64,000 nt of DNA from Rubrobacter tropicus (lineage in GTDB: Bacteria > Actinomycetota > Rubrobacteria > Rubrobacterales > Rubrobacteraceae), in assembly GCF_011492945.1 (NCBI RefSeq), contig NZ_CP045119.1, forward strand, positions 3,720,001 to 3,784,000, read 5' to 3'. The notes under the pieces were generated by a model that saw only the letters and a list, made by a program, of their open reading frames with translations, made no database searches and was not told where the DNA came from. Within the stretch, counting starts at the first letter, position 1. Each line of letters starts with the position of its first letter. The translations under genes and the position numbers were made by a program. This document shows positions 33,412 to 43,400 of the stretch, piece after piece.

Positions 33412-33508
33412 GAACCGTGCGGTCCACATGGTACCATCAAGTCGTGTCATCTCGTGTTTCACAACCCTGCCCCTCACTCCGTGCGACAGCGTGCCATGGG
33501 GACGTCGA

Positions 33509-36500
33509 ATGAGCACAAGACGCGACGACTTCGTAGCCAAAGTTAGGAAAGTGCTCGCCGAGCGGGCGGGGGTTCGATGCTCGAATCCCGAATGCCAGAA
33601 GACCACGAGCGGTCCGAACTCAGAGCCCGAGAAGTCCGTGAACATCGGCGTCGCAGCCCACATCACCGCCGCGGCTCCCGGCGGACCGCGGTACGACGCG
33701 GCGCTCACCCGCGCGGAAAGGAAGAGCGCGAAGAACGGCATTTGGCTGTGTCAGACTTGCGCGAAGCTGATCGACAACGACTCGCAGCGTTTCCCCACGT
33801 CGCTTCTTCACGACTGGAAGAGGGGCGCCGAAGCCAGGGCTTTAGCCTCGGTCAGCGGCACCTCCCCAGCGGCGAAAGCGTCCGTGACCTCCGCTTCCGC
33901 CGCTCTTCTCGCGGGAGAGGTGGATCGGCTCGCCGCCCACGTCTCGGATACCGTCGATCGGGACCTGAAGCGCATGACCTCTGCGTGGCGGGAAGGCCGA
34001 ACTCGTGAGGTGGTGGAGTGGCTGGACGAAGTTAGAAGAGACGAGTCCAGATGGCGTGCCACGGCCCCCGCCTTGAAGGCGAGGTTGCTGAGGTTGGAAG
34101 CCAGCATGGCGCTGGAAATGGCGGACGACGTCGAAAGGGCCAAGAGGCTGGCGGACGAAGCGCGATCCGAAGCTCCTCTGGAAAACGATACCCGGTTAAG
34201 GGCCGTTATAGCCTACGCGGAGTCGGGACCAGAAGCGGCGGTCGAGCTGCTCGCCGAAGAGCGGGACATCGACGCCCTTAACCTTAGAGCCGGACTTCTG
34301 CTCGAGGTCAAACGAGCCGACCGGGCGGAGGAGGCCCGGGCTGTCCTAGACCTCAGCGGCACCGACCTGGAACCGAACGCCGAGACTTTTCGGGTGCGGG
34401 CCCTCTCCTGCCTCGCGTCCAAGGATTTGAACCGGGCGCAACTGGAGATACAGAAGGCCCTGGAACTCGGGGAACGGTGGGAGAGCGTGCGGTTTACCGC
34501 CGCGACGGTCGATTACCTCAGCTCCCTCTCTCCGGCGGCCCTGCCGGACAACGGCCCCGTGCCGTGGCCGGAGCCGGTGGACTGGCACCTGGTCAAGCGC
34601 GACGGCGAAAGCTTGGTCAGGCTGCGAGCGGCGGGGCGGACGTTCGAACAGTTGGCTGCGTCCGTCGAAGTAGCTGAGGAGAAACGCCGACTAGAAACCT
34701 GGCGACTGGCATGTCTGGCGAACGACCCTGACAAACTGCAGGAGGCCCATGACTACTGCGAGGCGATCTTGCAGGCCGATCCGGGTCACTACCGCGCCGT
34801 ACTGTGGGCGATCGCGCGCGGCATCGACGTCGACCTGAGCCCGAGCGAGACAGCGTTGGCAGAACTCGTCGCGGATGGTGTTGCGGAGCACGCGCACATC
34901 CTGGCTTTGACAAGCTTGTACTTCGTATCCGGCATGATGGTCGAGGCGGCGAAGCTGTTGGATGACACGAAGCACGTGTTTAGAGAGATCGGGGCCGACG
35001 CGCTTTGGACGTTCTGGCGCGCACAAGCATCGACGCTCGCCGGTGACGCCGAGGCCGCAATAGGGTTGCTGGACCGAGCCGGACAAGACGAGGATCGGCT
35101 GCGGGAGGCCCGCACGTTGGCGCTGCGAGCGCTCGCGGAGAAAACCGGCGATTGGGAGAGCCTAATCAGGCATCTGGAAACCTCCTACGAGGAGACCGGG
35201 GACGCCGACTTTCTGGCGAAATACTGCGAGCTAATGGCGCAGAGGCAACATTGGTCCTACGTGGCGGACAGGGCGGAGGAACTGGTCGACAAGATCGGCA
35301 CCGACGAGGCGGTCAGGCTCGCCGCGATCGCCGCGTATCTCTCGGATCGCTTCCGTCTCTGCATCAAGCTGCTGGACAAGCACAGGAATCTCTTCGTCCA
35401 AGGAAAGCTGCCCGACGAGCTTAGGCGCATTCGGGCCCTTTCCAGATCCGCCGTCGGCACCCTCCCGAAAGCGGTGGTCGAGGCCGAAGCGCTGGCGGAA
35501 GAATCCCCTACCACCCCTAACCTTGTCTCACTTGCGCAACTCTACTTCGCGCAGGGCGACCTGAAATCGCTGGCCGTGATCTCGCGCCGCCTTAAAGATG
35601 CGCCAGATCTGTCCCCCGAGTACCGCTTGGAGTTGAGCCGGCTGGTGCAACTGGAAGACCAGAGGCTAGCCGCGGCCCTATGGAGGGAAACCGTCTCCCA
35701 AGACCTGCCCGACTCTCTGGTCGGTATGGCCGTCTCACTGGGATTTCAGCTCAATCTCGAAGAGGAGGTGGGTCCGCTCGTCGCGAGGATGGCAGAGTTG
35801 GGGAATCGGGGCGAGGGAGGCGTTCAGGCGGTCAAGGCCGCGAACCTCCTCTCATTCCTGGAAGAGCGCCGAAAGGAAATGGCCGAGCTCGACGAACTCT
35901 ATCGCAAAGGTTCGGCACCTGTCCACCTTATCGCGGAGCAGGCGAACCGATCGTTGTTGGAGCTGTACCATGGAAGACCCTCCGCAAATGAAAGGGCGCC
36001 TGCTCCGACGATCCAACCCATCCTCTTTGTTCGCCACGGCGGTCGTGGACCCGTCCCCGATTCTGATGGCGCGCTGGTTGGGCGCCGCCTCCATCTGGAT
36101 GTGACGTCGGTGCTCCTGGCAGCACACTTGGAGATCCTCCAGCCGACGGAAGAGGCCTTCGGCCCGCTACGCATCCCGGCGGATCTTATACCCGCCCTGG
36201 TACTGATGACGGAGAAGACGTCGCACCATCAACCCTCGAAGATCGAGGAGTACAAACAGGTCGTGGAACTGGCAGAGGCCGGCTCGTTGGAAGTCGTGAG
36301 CACCGAACTGCGGACCGACCACGACGCCCGCTTGGTCGAAGAGCTCGGCGAAGACTGGGTAGCCGCGTTCGAGCAAGCGCGCGCGGAAAATGGGTTCCTA
36401 CTCGACTTCTTGCCGCCCGTCAGGCTCGGCCTGGATGGGCCACCCATGTCGTTGCCGGAGGACGCGGAGAAACGCCTGGTCAACTGCCGATCACTACTTG

Positions 36501-39500
36501 AGGTGTTGCGTCAGCGCGGACAGCTCTCCGACCGAGAATACGCGCGCGCTCGAAGCCGGCTGGGAGACGAGGGGCGAAAAGAGCCAAGCTCGGCGAGTCC
36601 CGAGGCGGACTCGATCCTGTACTGCGACGGGGGAATGGCCGAGCTTCTGGCGGGCGCCGGGATACTTTGGGCGGCTTGCGGGCTCTTCCGAATGCGTGTG
36701 GGTCAGCGAGAGCTGGACGGGGCTCGGGCGTCTTTGCGGTATCACGAGTACGCTCGCAGTCAGGTCGAGTGGCTCAACGATTTGATCGACAGGCTGAGGG
36801 GCGGTATCGAGGACGGCACGTACGAGGTTATCCCCGCGCCTTCCCGAAAGGAAGAGGACCCCAAGCTCGCGGATTCGGCCCAGCTGGATCTGATCTGCCT
36901 GGAGACACTGTTCAGGTTCGAGGCAGAAGACGGCGACGTGGTCTGGATCGACGACCGGATGGCGAACAGCTACCCGGCCAGAGGCAGTGTACCCATAGTC
37001 GGCGTCTTGGAGGTTCTGCGAGCACTGGTCGCCGCAGGTCATCTGTCCGAGGACGAGTGCTATGACAGAATCGAACGGCTGCGGGCGGCCAACGCACGGT
37101 TCATCCCCCTCCATCAAGACGAGATTCTCTACCACCTCCGGAAGGCCCAGGTAATGGAGACGGGCGTTCTCGAGTCGCGGCCACTTCGTACCCTGAGACG
37201 TTACTATGCTGCCTGCCTCTCGCGGATCGAAGATCTCCAGCGGCCTCCGATGCCAGAGGCCGCTCCCAACCAGTTCGGGGAGCTCGAGTTCGTCGTCGGC
37301 CTTAACCGCTCCGCCTCCAGCGCTCTCCCCGAACTGTGGAAGGGGAACGAGGAAGACTACGCACGCAGAGTTAGGGCGGAGTGGCTGCTGGCCAACCTGT
37401 ACCTGGATTTGCCAGCGCTCGCGCGCATGACCTGGTCGCAAACCGAGGAAGAGGACGACCGCTACAGGCTGGCCGTCGAACTCGCCGGGCTGTTGTCCCA
37501 GGCGATGCAACTCGATTGGCGCGTCCATGGGGACGAGTCGTCGCCGCGCCGGACGTACCTCGCCTGGTTGCACGAGCGTGTTCTGAGCAAGCGCTTCGAC
37601 GCTGATCCCGATCTGATCAGTGAGGTGGCAGAGTCCCTCAAAGAGGGTTTCGCAGAGATACAGGAGAACATCGAGGGCGAGGATCAAGCGCGGGCGGCGA
37701 GCCTCTCGCTCCGTCTGTTCCTCGCTGATCTTCCCGAGACGTTGCAGAAAGAACTCGGTCTTGACGCCAAACTCATGGAGAGCATAGGCATCAAGCATCC
37801 GAGAGTGGCGAGCATCGGCGACCTCTCGTTCGACCCCGACGCATTTGCGCGGGCGGCAACCGAGGCGGTCAACGGCCGCGAAGCGAAGATCGCTCTGGTC
37901 GAAGGAGACGAGAAGATCACGTTCTCCCCCCTGCAAGACCAAGCGGGCACTGTCGGACTGCGCTTGGCACTACCGGGGGACGGTGGGGATACCAACATTA
38001 CCGATGAGATCCTTACCGTGCTCAGACAATCGGTCACGGAGCGCGAGGCGGTACTTCGGAGGAACCGCCGCTGGTTCGACTGCCGGGACGACGAGTTCGA
38101 GCGCGCGGTCGTGGAGATCGCCTCCGCCGACGACCCCCAGCGACGGCTCGACGAGACCGAGAGATGGCGAAACACCAGCATGGCGGTGTTCTACGCAAAC
38201 CTGCACAGGCGGCTGGCTCAACAGCGGATGTTCAAGCTACCCGAGCTGCGTCCCCCGGACGCCAAGGCGTTGAGCCGGCACTTGCGGCTCCATCCCGAGA
38301 CGGGATCCGGCGGAGAATTCCGGGCCGCCCTCGATGCGGCTGCCGATAACCTCATCAGGGAAGAGGGACTTATCGTGGCGATCGAGCGGCTCGCCGGCCT
38401 CCCGGTTCCTTTGCCGAAGCCCGTGATAGAAGCCGTCGCGGCCATGTCCCCCGCAGATCGTTGTTCGCTCTTCCGACGATTGCTAACCGCTCCGGGCTCG
38501 CCACCCTCAAAGATGCAAGTCGTTAGGCTCTTGAGCCGCTTCGCCGAAGACACAGAAGCCTACTATCGGCTCGGGCGCCGGATCGCCGCTCGGTACTTTT
38601 CCCTCGACGGAGCAGAAGAGTTCGATGCCTTCCTCTCGATACTCAAGTGGGTCAACGACGAGTTCGACCGCTGGCCGGAGGCACGTTCCTGGAGCCATAC
38701 CATCCGTTCGACGATGGTTTGGGCCCACGCCCACCGGCTCTTCGTCATCCTGGTCTCCACGGGGGCTCCCTTTCACTGGCTAGGTCGCACCTTCGCCCAA
38801 CCCGGCGACAGGCGTATGACATCGGAAGTGTTCGAGCGGTCCCGTGAATACTGGTTGGATGTCACCCATCCGCGCCGAGTAACCAGGGAAGCTTTCCTGC
38901 TCGGGGGCCTGCCTTACGGCCTCGGCGACAAGGCCCAGAGGTTCGCCAACGAGGCCTCCTTGGAGACCGCGGACGGGATGCAGGGGGCTCAGCTGTTCCG
39001 GGATCCCACGCTGGCGCGCAACGACCTGAGCTCCTACTTGGGCGGGGACAGGGGAGAAAGACTATCGAGTCTCCTCGGTTCAGAGCAATCCGACCTCTAC
39101 TCCCGGCAAGCCCTCAGATCGTTAGTGAAGGAGAAGCTAGACAGACGGGGGGGCCCGGAGCAGGAACACTTAATGTGGGCCTCGATACACGCCGTAATCG
39201 GCGACCTGCCCCCCTACGAAGACTTGGTGGCACCCCTCGACGAAGCCGTCAGACAAACGGATTTCGTCGTATTGACGCGAAAGAACGTCCAGACCGGAAT
39301 CCTCGCGGTACACACAGCTTCGCAGCTGTCGCTGAACTTGGGCGACGAGGGCTGGAGAAGTCGTCTAAAGGAACAACTCGTTGGGATAGGAGCTCTCTTT
39401 GCCGAGTCGGACAGCGGAGCAGGCAGTGAGCAGGCCAGTGTTCAAGCTTTTACGGGAAACGTGAACTTTTCGGCGTTGGTGGACGCGGCACTTGCGGTCT

Positions 39501-39673
39501 GTTCTCCAGGAGATGTCCACCCCGAGTTCGCCGCGCTTGTCGATCGACTAGCAGGCGCCTGGCCCGCAACAACTCCCTTCTTCAGGCTCACGGTGCTACG
39601 CCTCTGCGAGGAGTTACCAGTTTCGCAGGCCAAGAACTACTGGCCCCTGCTCGTCAGGCTGCGCGCAGAATAG
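33509..39673 (+). CDS. Giant HNH-like/TPR/PIN protein (2,054 aa), defence candidate
   Basis: Start ATG at 33509 (MSTRRDDFVAKVRKVLAERA); an earlier in-frame start would overlap the antitoxin gene. Residues ~20-100 are an HNH-like zinc module: CSNPEC at 24-29, AHITAAAPGGPR and NGIWLCQTCAKLIDND, with Ala where a classical HNH has the second His. Residues ~130-850 are TPR-like helical repeats. Residues ~855-1190 look like a PIN nuclease: LHLDVTSVLLAAHLEIL, then ILYCDGGMAELLAGAGI, VVWIDDRMANSYPARGSVPI and VGVLEVLRALV. The last ~850 residues are helical with no recognised domain. No membrane segment. The layout suggests a sensor-effector protein. It is isolated as a single gene, convergent with the Xis-like gene. 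Confidence 0.8.
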   Translation: MSTRRDDFVAKVRKVLAERAGVRCSNPECQKTTSGPNSEPEKSVNIGVAAHITAAAPGGPRYDAALTRAERKSAKNGIWLCQTCAKLIDNDSQRFPTSLLHDWKRGAEARALASVSGTSPAAKASVTSASAALLAGEVDRLAAHVSDTVDRDLKRMTSAWREGRTREVVEWLDEVRRDESRWRATAPALKARLLRLEASMALEMADDVERAKRLADEARSEAPLENDTRLRAVIAYAESGPEAAVELLAEERDIDALNLRAGLLLEVKRADRAEEARAVLDLSGTDLEPNAETFRVRALSCLASKDLNRAQLEIQKALELGERWESVRFTAATVDYLSSLSPAALPDNGPVPWPEPVDWHLVKRDGESLVRLRAAGRTFEQLAASVEVAEEKRRLETWRLACLANDPDKLQEAHDYCEAILQADPGHYRAVLWAIARGIDVDLSPSETALAELVADGVAEHAHILALTSLYFVSGMMVEAAKLLDDTKHVFREIGADALWTFWRAQASTLAGDAEAAIGLLDRAGQDEDRLREARTLALRALAEKTGDWESLIRHLETSYEETGDADFLAKYCELMAQRQHWSYVADRAEELVDKIGTDEAVRLAAIAAYLSDRFRLCIKLLDKHRNLFVQGKLPDELRRIRALSRSAVGTLPKAVVEAEALAEESPTTPNLVSLAQLYFAQGDLKSLAVISRRLKDAPDLSPEYRLELSRLVQLEDQRLAAALWRETVSQDLPDSLVGMAVSLGFQLNLEEEVGPLVARMAELGNRGEGGVQAVKAANLLSFLEERRKEMAELDELYRKGSAPVHLIAEQANRSLLELYHGRPSANERAPAPTIQPILFVRHGGRGPVPDSDGALVGRRLHLDVTSVLLAAHLEILQPTEEAFGPLRIPADLIPALVLMTEKTSHHQPSKIEEYKQVVELAEAGSLEVVSTELRTDHDARLVEELGEDWVAAFEQARAENGFLLDFLPPVRLGLDGPPMSLPEDAEKRLVNCRSLLEVLRQRGQLSDREYARARSRLGDEGRKEPSSASPEADSILYCDGGMAELLAGAGILWAACGLFRMRVGQRELDGARASLRYHEYARSQVEWLNDLIDRLRGGIEDGTYEVIPAPSRKEEDPKLADSAQLDLICLETLFRFEAEDGDVVWIDDRMANSYPARGSVPIVGVLEVLRALVAAGHLSEDECYDRIERLRAANARFIPLHQDEILYHLRKAQVMETGVLESRPLRTLRRYYAACLSRIEDLQRPPMPEAAPNQFGELEFVVGLNRSASSALPELWKGNEEDYARRVRAEWLLANLYLDLPALARMTWSQTEEEDDRYRLAVELAGLLSQAMQLDWRVHGDESSPRRTYLAWLHERVLSKRFDADPDLISEVAESLKEGFAEIQENIEGEDQARAASLSLRLFLADLPETLQKELGLDAKLMESIGIKHPRVASIGDLSFDPDAFARAATEAVNGREAKIALVEGDEKITFSPLQDQAGTVGLRLALPGDGGDTNITDEILTVLRQSVTEREAVLRRNRRWFDCRDDEFERAVVEIASADDPQRRLDETERWRNTSMAVFYANLHRRLAQQRMFKLPELRPPDAKALSRHLRLHPETGSGGEFRAALDAAADNLIREEGLIVAIERLAGLPVPLPKPVIEAVAAMSPADRCSLFRRLLTAPGSPPSKMQVVRLLSRFAEDTEAYYRLGRRIAARYFSLDGAEEFDAFLSILKWVNDEFDRWPEARSWSHTIRSTMVWAHAHRLFVILVSTGAPFHWLGRTFAQPGDRRMTSEVFERSREYWLDVTHPRRVTREAFLLGGLPYGLGDKAQRFANEASLETADGMQGAQLFRDPTLARNDLSSYLGGDRGERLSSLLGSEQSDLYSRQALRSLVKEKLDRRGGPEQEHLMWASIHAVIGDLPPYEDLVAPLDEAVRQTDFVVLTRKNVQTGILAVHTASQLSLNLGDEGWRSRLKEQLVGIGALFAESDSGAGSEQASVQAFTGNVNFSALVDAALAVCSPGDVHPEFAALVDRLAGAWPATTPFFRLTVLRLCEELPVSQAKNYWPLLVRLRAE

Positions 39674-39688
39674 CAAGCACGCTCGCGT

Positions 39689-40048
39689 TCAGCGGCTCAT
39701 GAGCCACTCGTCGACCTCCCTGACGTTGTAGAGGATCCCACGCTCGCTGACGTAGTGCCTGGGAAGGTGCGGCGCGATCCTCTCGAACTGCTTCTTGGTC
39801 CTTTTGAGGTGCAGCCGGATTCCCTCACCGTCCGCCCACTCTTCTCGCTGTATCAAAGCGAGCTCCCTGGTGGTTTGCGACAAGCTCTCGGCGACCTCCG
39901 AGAGAGTACGCGCCACGTCGGCGAGAGCCGAGGTCTCGAACTGGCGCAAGGCCTCCCTCGTCTCCGATAGGGTCGTTGCCGCCTCCACTAAAGAGGATGT
40001 GCGATCTGCGCCAACGGGTTCGCCGCTTCTCTCCTTTTCGCCAAGCAC
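39689..40048 (-). CDS. Excisionase-like DNA-binding protein with coiled-coil
   Basis: 119 residues from a GTG at 40048. Residues ~18-70 are a heptad-rich helix (TTLSETREALRQFETSALAD VARTLSEVAESLSQTTREL). The C-terminus LPRHYVSERGILYNVREVDE WLMSR matches the winged-helix end of AlpA/Xis proteins ('...r.ilf....vdeWl'). The GTG is 6 nt from the -10 TAATAT, so the message would be leaderless, and the operator 40059-40075 overlaps this promoter. It is likely a directionality factor or regulator of the mobile element, although the coiled-coil is unusual for Xis. Confidence 0.6.
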   Translation of the reverse strand: MLGEKERSGEPVGADRTSSLVEAATTLSETREALRQFETSALADVARTLSEVAESLSQTTRELALIQREEWADGEGIRLHLKRTKKQFERIAPHLPRHYVSERGILYNVREVDEWLMSR

Positions 40049-40058
40049 GCGAGCATAT

Positions 40059-40075
40059 TACCGACATTGTCGGTA
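40059..40075. promoter_or_regulatory. 17-bp operator 2 (Xis-like gene)
   Basis: TACCGACATTGTCGGTA, a perfect inverted repeat around the centre, immediately adjoining minus-strand -10 TAATAT (40055-40060). It differs from operator 1 at one base per strand reading. Confidence 0.8.
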
Positions 40076-40432
40076 AAAATCTACCCGTGTCTTGAGTCCG
40101 GTTGGGTTCTGAGGAAAAGCAGGAAGCGCTATGACGCTCACTTTCGGAGGCTAGGGCGAAGGGCACCATGATTCGAGACGTTTCGATGGTTATCGAGCCA
40201 AGATTTGGATCTGAATTGTGCCGATTAGGTGAAACCGACGACCTCCGTCATCAGACTCTTTGGGGCCCAATGCATCGTCGTAGAGCCGAAACTGCCATAA
40301 GCGATACCGCCCCCGTCCCGGCACGAGTGCGGCAGCAACCTGACGTGTAGACACGAGTTTGAGGGTTCAATGGGTTCTACGAGCCTTGCCTGTAACGCCC
40401 AGAGAAGCTATTCTCAACCAACGCTCTCGTGC
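40076..40432. other. Gene-free stretch
   Basis: 357 bases between operator 2 and the end of the NTPase A gene. I see no gene with a ribosome site and no strong terminator. Confidence 0.5.
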
Positions 40433-43400
40433 TCAGCGCAACGCGGCGTTGATGAGGAACGCCTCTACACGCAGGTCCCCCTGTGAGAGTTTCGCGGCTT
40501 TCGCGTTGAGCTTGCGCAGGGCGTCCTTCGGATCGCGCCGCATGGCGGTCTTGTGCCTCGGATCCTCTTTGTCCCATTGGGGACAGTTGAACCACCCAAC
40601 CAGGTACAGCCCGTGCCTGCAGCGGTTGTCGCGCAGGTACCTGCCCGCGAGCTGCGCCTCCATCTCGTGGTACAGCCTCTGGTACCAGTTACCCTTGGCC
40701 TCGATGATGACCGTCACGGGGCCGTACTCCTCGGTGCGCGGGCCGCGCACCGTGGCATCCACGCGTATGTCGGTCCTTCGGCCTTTGCTTTCGCCTTCGC
40801 CTCGGCTTATGACAACCTCCCGATTTACGACCACGCCCCTGCGCTCCAGGTCTTCCTGAAGGTGCCTCTTCACGTAGTCGGAAAACCTTTCTTCGCCCTT
40901 CGGCCTCTGGGTCCCATCGTCGCGCTCGTTCCAGAGGTCGGGCGCCGCGGGGGTTTCGCCCCGCAGGTTGTCCTCCAGCCTGCCCAGCGACTCGATCACG
41001 ACATCCAGGAGTTGGTCCCCGTTTCGCACCAGCCTCGCTGTCCGTTCTGCGGTCAGCTTGCGCACCCCGGTAGGATCAGGGGCGGTCCAGGTCTTGAGCC
41101 GCGCTTCGGCCCTGGCCTGGTACAGGGTCCAGCGCAGCGTCTCGAGGAGGGCGGGCAACGCCTCCATGATTCGTTCGATCTGCCGGCAGGCCTCGAAGGT
41201 CCCGCGACCGCGCAGGTTTCCGGGTATGTCGTCCCGCCACATGGCGATGCTCTCCTTGAGGCCGATGGCGGTCAGGTGCCCGTCGTCGCGGTACTTCATG
41301 AAGTATTCGGAGGGCGGGTAGCGGTCCATCAGCCAGATGTACAGGTCGGCCGCCTCCGACTCGGAGAGGCGCTTCTGCGGGCGGTTGGAATGGTGGGCCG
41401 TGCTGGCGATGGCGTCCACCAACTCGTCGGCGAATCCCTCGTCTCTTTGCAAGGCCGGCCACACCACGGACCAGCCCGCGTCGGCCGCGTGAAATATGAG
41501 GGCCCCCGCGGCCACCACCGCACGTGCCCTCGCTCCCTCTTCTTCATTCCCGGCCCCGGAGACGACAAGCGACTCCGCGAAGGCCTCCGCTTCGTCGAGT
41601 CCGTAGTCCAACAGGTCGTTCAGCAAGGACGAAAGGCAGGAGGGCTTCAGTCGTTCGTCCTGTGCCTTCCTCAGTAGGGCATGCGCGAGCCGATCGTCCC
41701 AGCACTTCTCAAGATCGCGGGTGACCGACAAGAAGCCCTGTTCTTCGTTCTCTTTGTCGATCAGGAACAGCGCGGTGTCGATGACCGTCCCGGGGGCGTG
41801 TCGGTAGGCCATCGCTACCAGTTCGTGGTGCGGCTTCATCCCTTCGGTGCTCGTCGAGATCGGGTAGCCGAGGATCGCGGCGGCCCATCTCTCCCACGCC
41901 TCGTCCGGGATCTCGGCGACGAAGTCCGGCGCCAGATTTACCAGCAGCCGGAGCGCACGGTAGCCAGCGTCCGTAGGGTGAGCCTCCCAGATCGAGCCTT
42001 CGCCCAACCAACCGTCTAGTTCCGGCTCGCCTTCCAGGACGTACCGCTCGGCCGCCCCTACTATCCTGTCCCTGGTCGCGGCGTCCGCGGCCTCCCACCC
42101 GGGCAGAGCGGTGAGGTCCCACTCCGTCGGGCTTACTCGGGAGCGTCCGTCCTCGTCGAACTTCAGGAAGTAGTCGACGCGCCGCCAGAACGCGCCCACG
42201 TCGCCGGCCTCGGCATCGTCCAGCGCGCGGAGAATCCTCTCCTTCAGTGGCGGGTCCGGCGGCGGAGACTCCTCGCGGTTCTCGCGCCAGCTTAGACTCT
42301 CGCGGTGGTAGCGACGCTGCTCCTCGGCCTGAGTGGACGATAGCTCGACCGGGTCGAAGAAGCGGCCGACCTCGTCGGCGAGCGCCGGTGTTCTCTGGTA
42401 GGCAAGGTACAAGAGCTCGTGCTGCTCGTCGCCCCAGCCGTAAAAGGATCGTCGTACGAGGGCGGCCAGGACTTCCCTTCCGCGTCCAGGGGGCGCGGCC
42501 TCCAGCTCCCCGATCAGCCACGCGGCGTCCTTGGCGAGCAAGAGCGGCGTCTTGTATTGGACGAGGAGCCAGGCCCCGTCGTCCTCATCCTGGAGCAGCC
42601 CGAGCATCTCCACCATCAGGCCACGCCGCTTCCGGTCGTCTGCGGCGACTCGGTTGCGGAAGGACGGTTCGTCGGAGTCGGACGCCACGAATACGGGCCT
42701 CCGCTCCTGCACTATCTCGTCGTGCTTCCTCAGACGCGCGAGGGCGGCCCTGGCGAAGGCTTCCTTGACGCCCGGATCGTCCAAGTGATCCCAAGCCCGC
42801 AGCATGATCTGGTCCATAAGGCCCGCGAGCCTGTAGGACGCCTCGTGGCGTCGCTGCTGACCTTCCACCCACGCGAGCGCCTCAGGAAGATCGGCCGGCC
42901 GTAGGCGCTCGGGCAGGTCGTCGTTGAGGAACGACGCGTAGGACCCGAAGTAGTTGTCGTTTGGCCTTGCCAAGGACCGGAACAACTCATCGGCGGTCAG
43001 GTGCTCGGGCCACAAGGCGTGGAGTCCCCACCCCCTGAGGTCGCCGTTCGGGTCTTCGCCGGCCTCTCCCAAAGCCAGCGGCCTGAGCAGAGACCTCGTC
43101 GGCCCGTCCCCGACGTGGGCCACGAACGACGCCGCTTCCTTACGGACGAAGTGGGGCTGAGAGGCGTCCAAGGCCACCTCGGCTGCCGTCCCCTGCAAGG
43201 TTCGCAGTTCGCACGCCTCTGCGATGTCCAGCGCGACCCTGCGCACCACGAAGTTACGGGTAGCGTCCGCGATGTAAGGTCTGAGCTGTTCCGCCAGGCC
43301 CGGATGGGCAAGCTTCCTGTAATCCTTGTGCGGGATAAGGCCGATGTCGAGCAATTTCCCCTCGTCGTACAGCCGAAGCATGGCGGCTACCAACCCCGCC

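Noticed and set aside
33260-33508. In-frame upstream extension of the giant gene to 33260
   Set aside because: It overlaps the antitoxin gene on the other strand; the first 83 residues read as low-complexity shadow sequence, and the HNH-like domain begins soon after the ATG at 33509.
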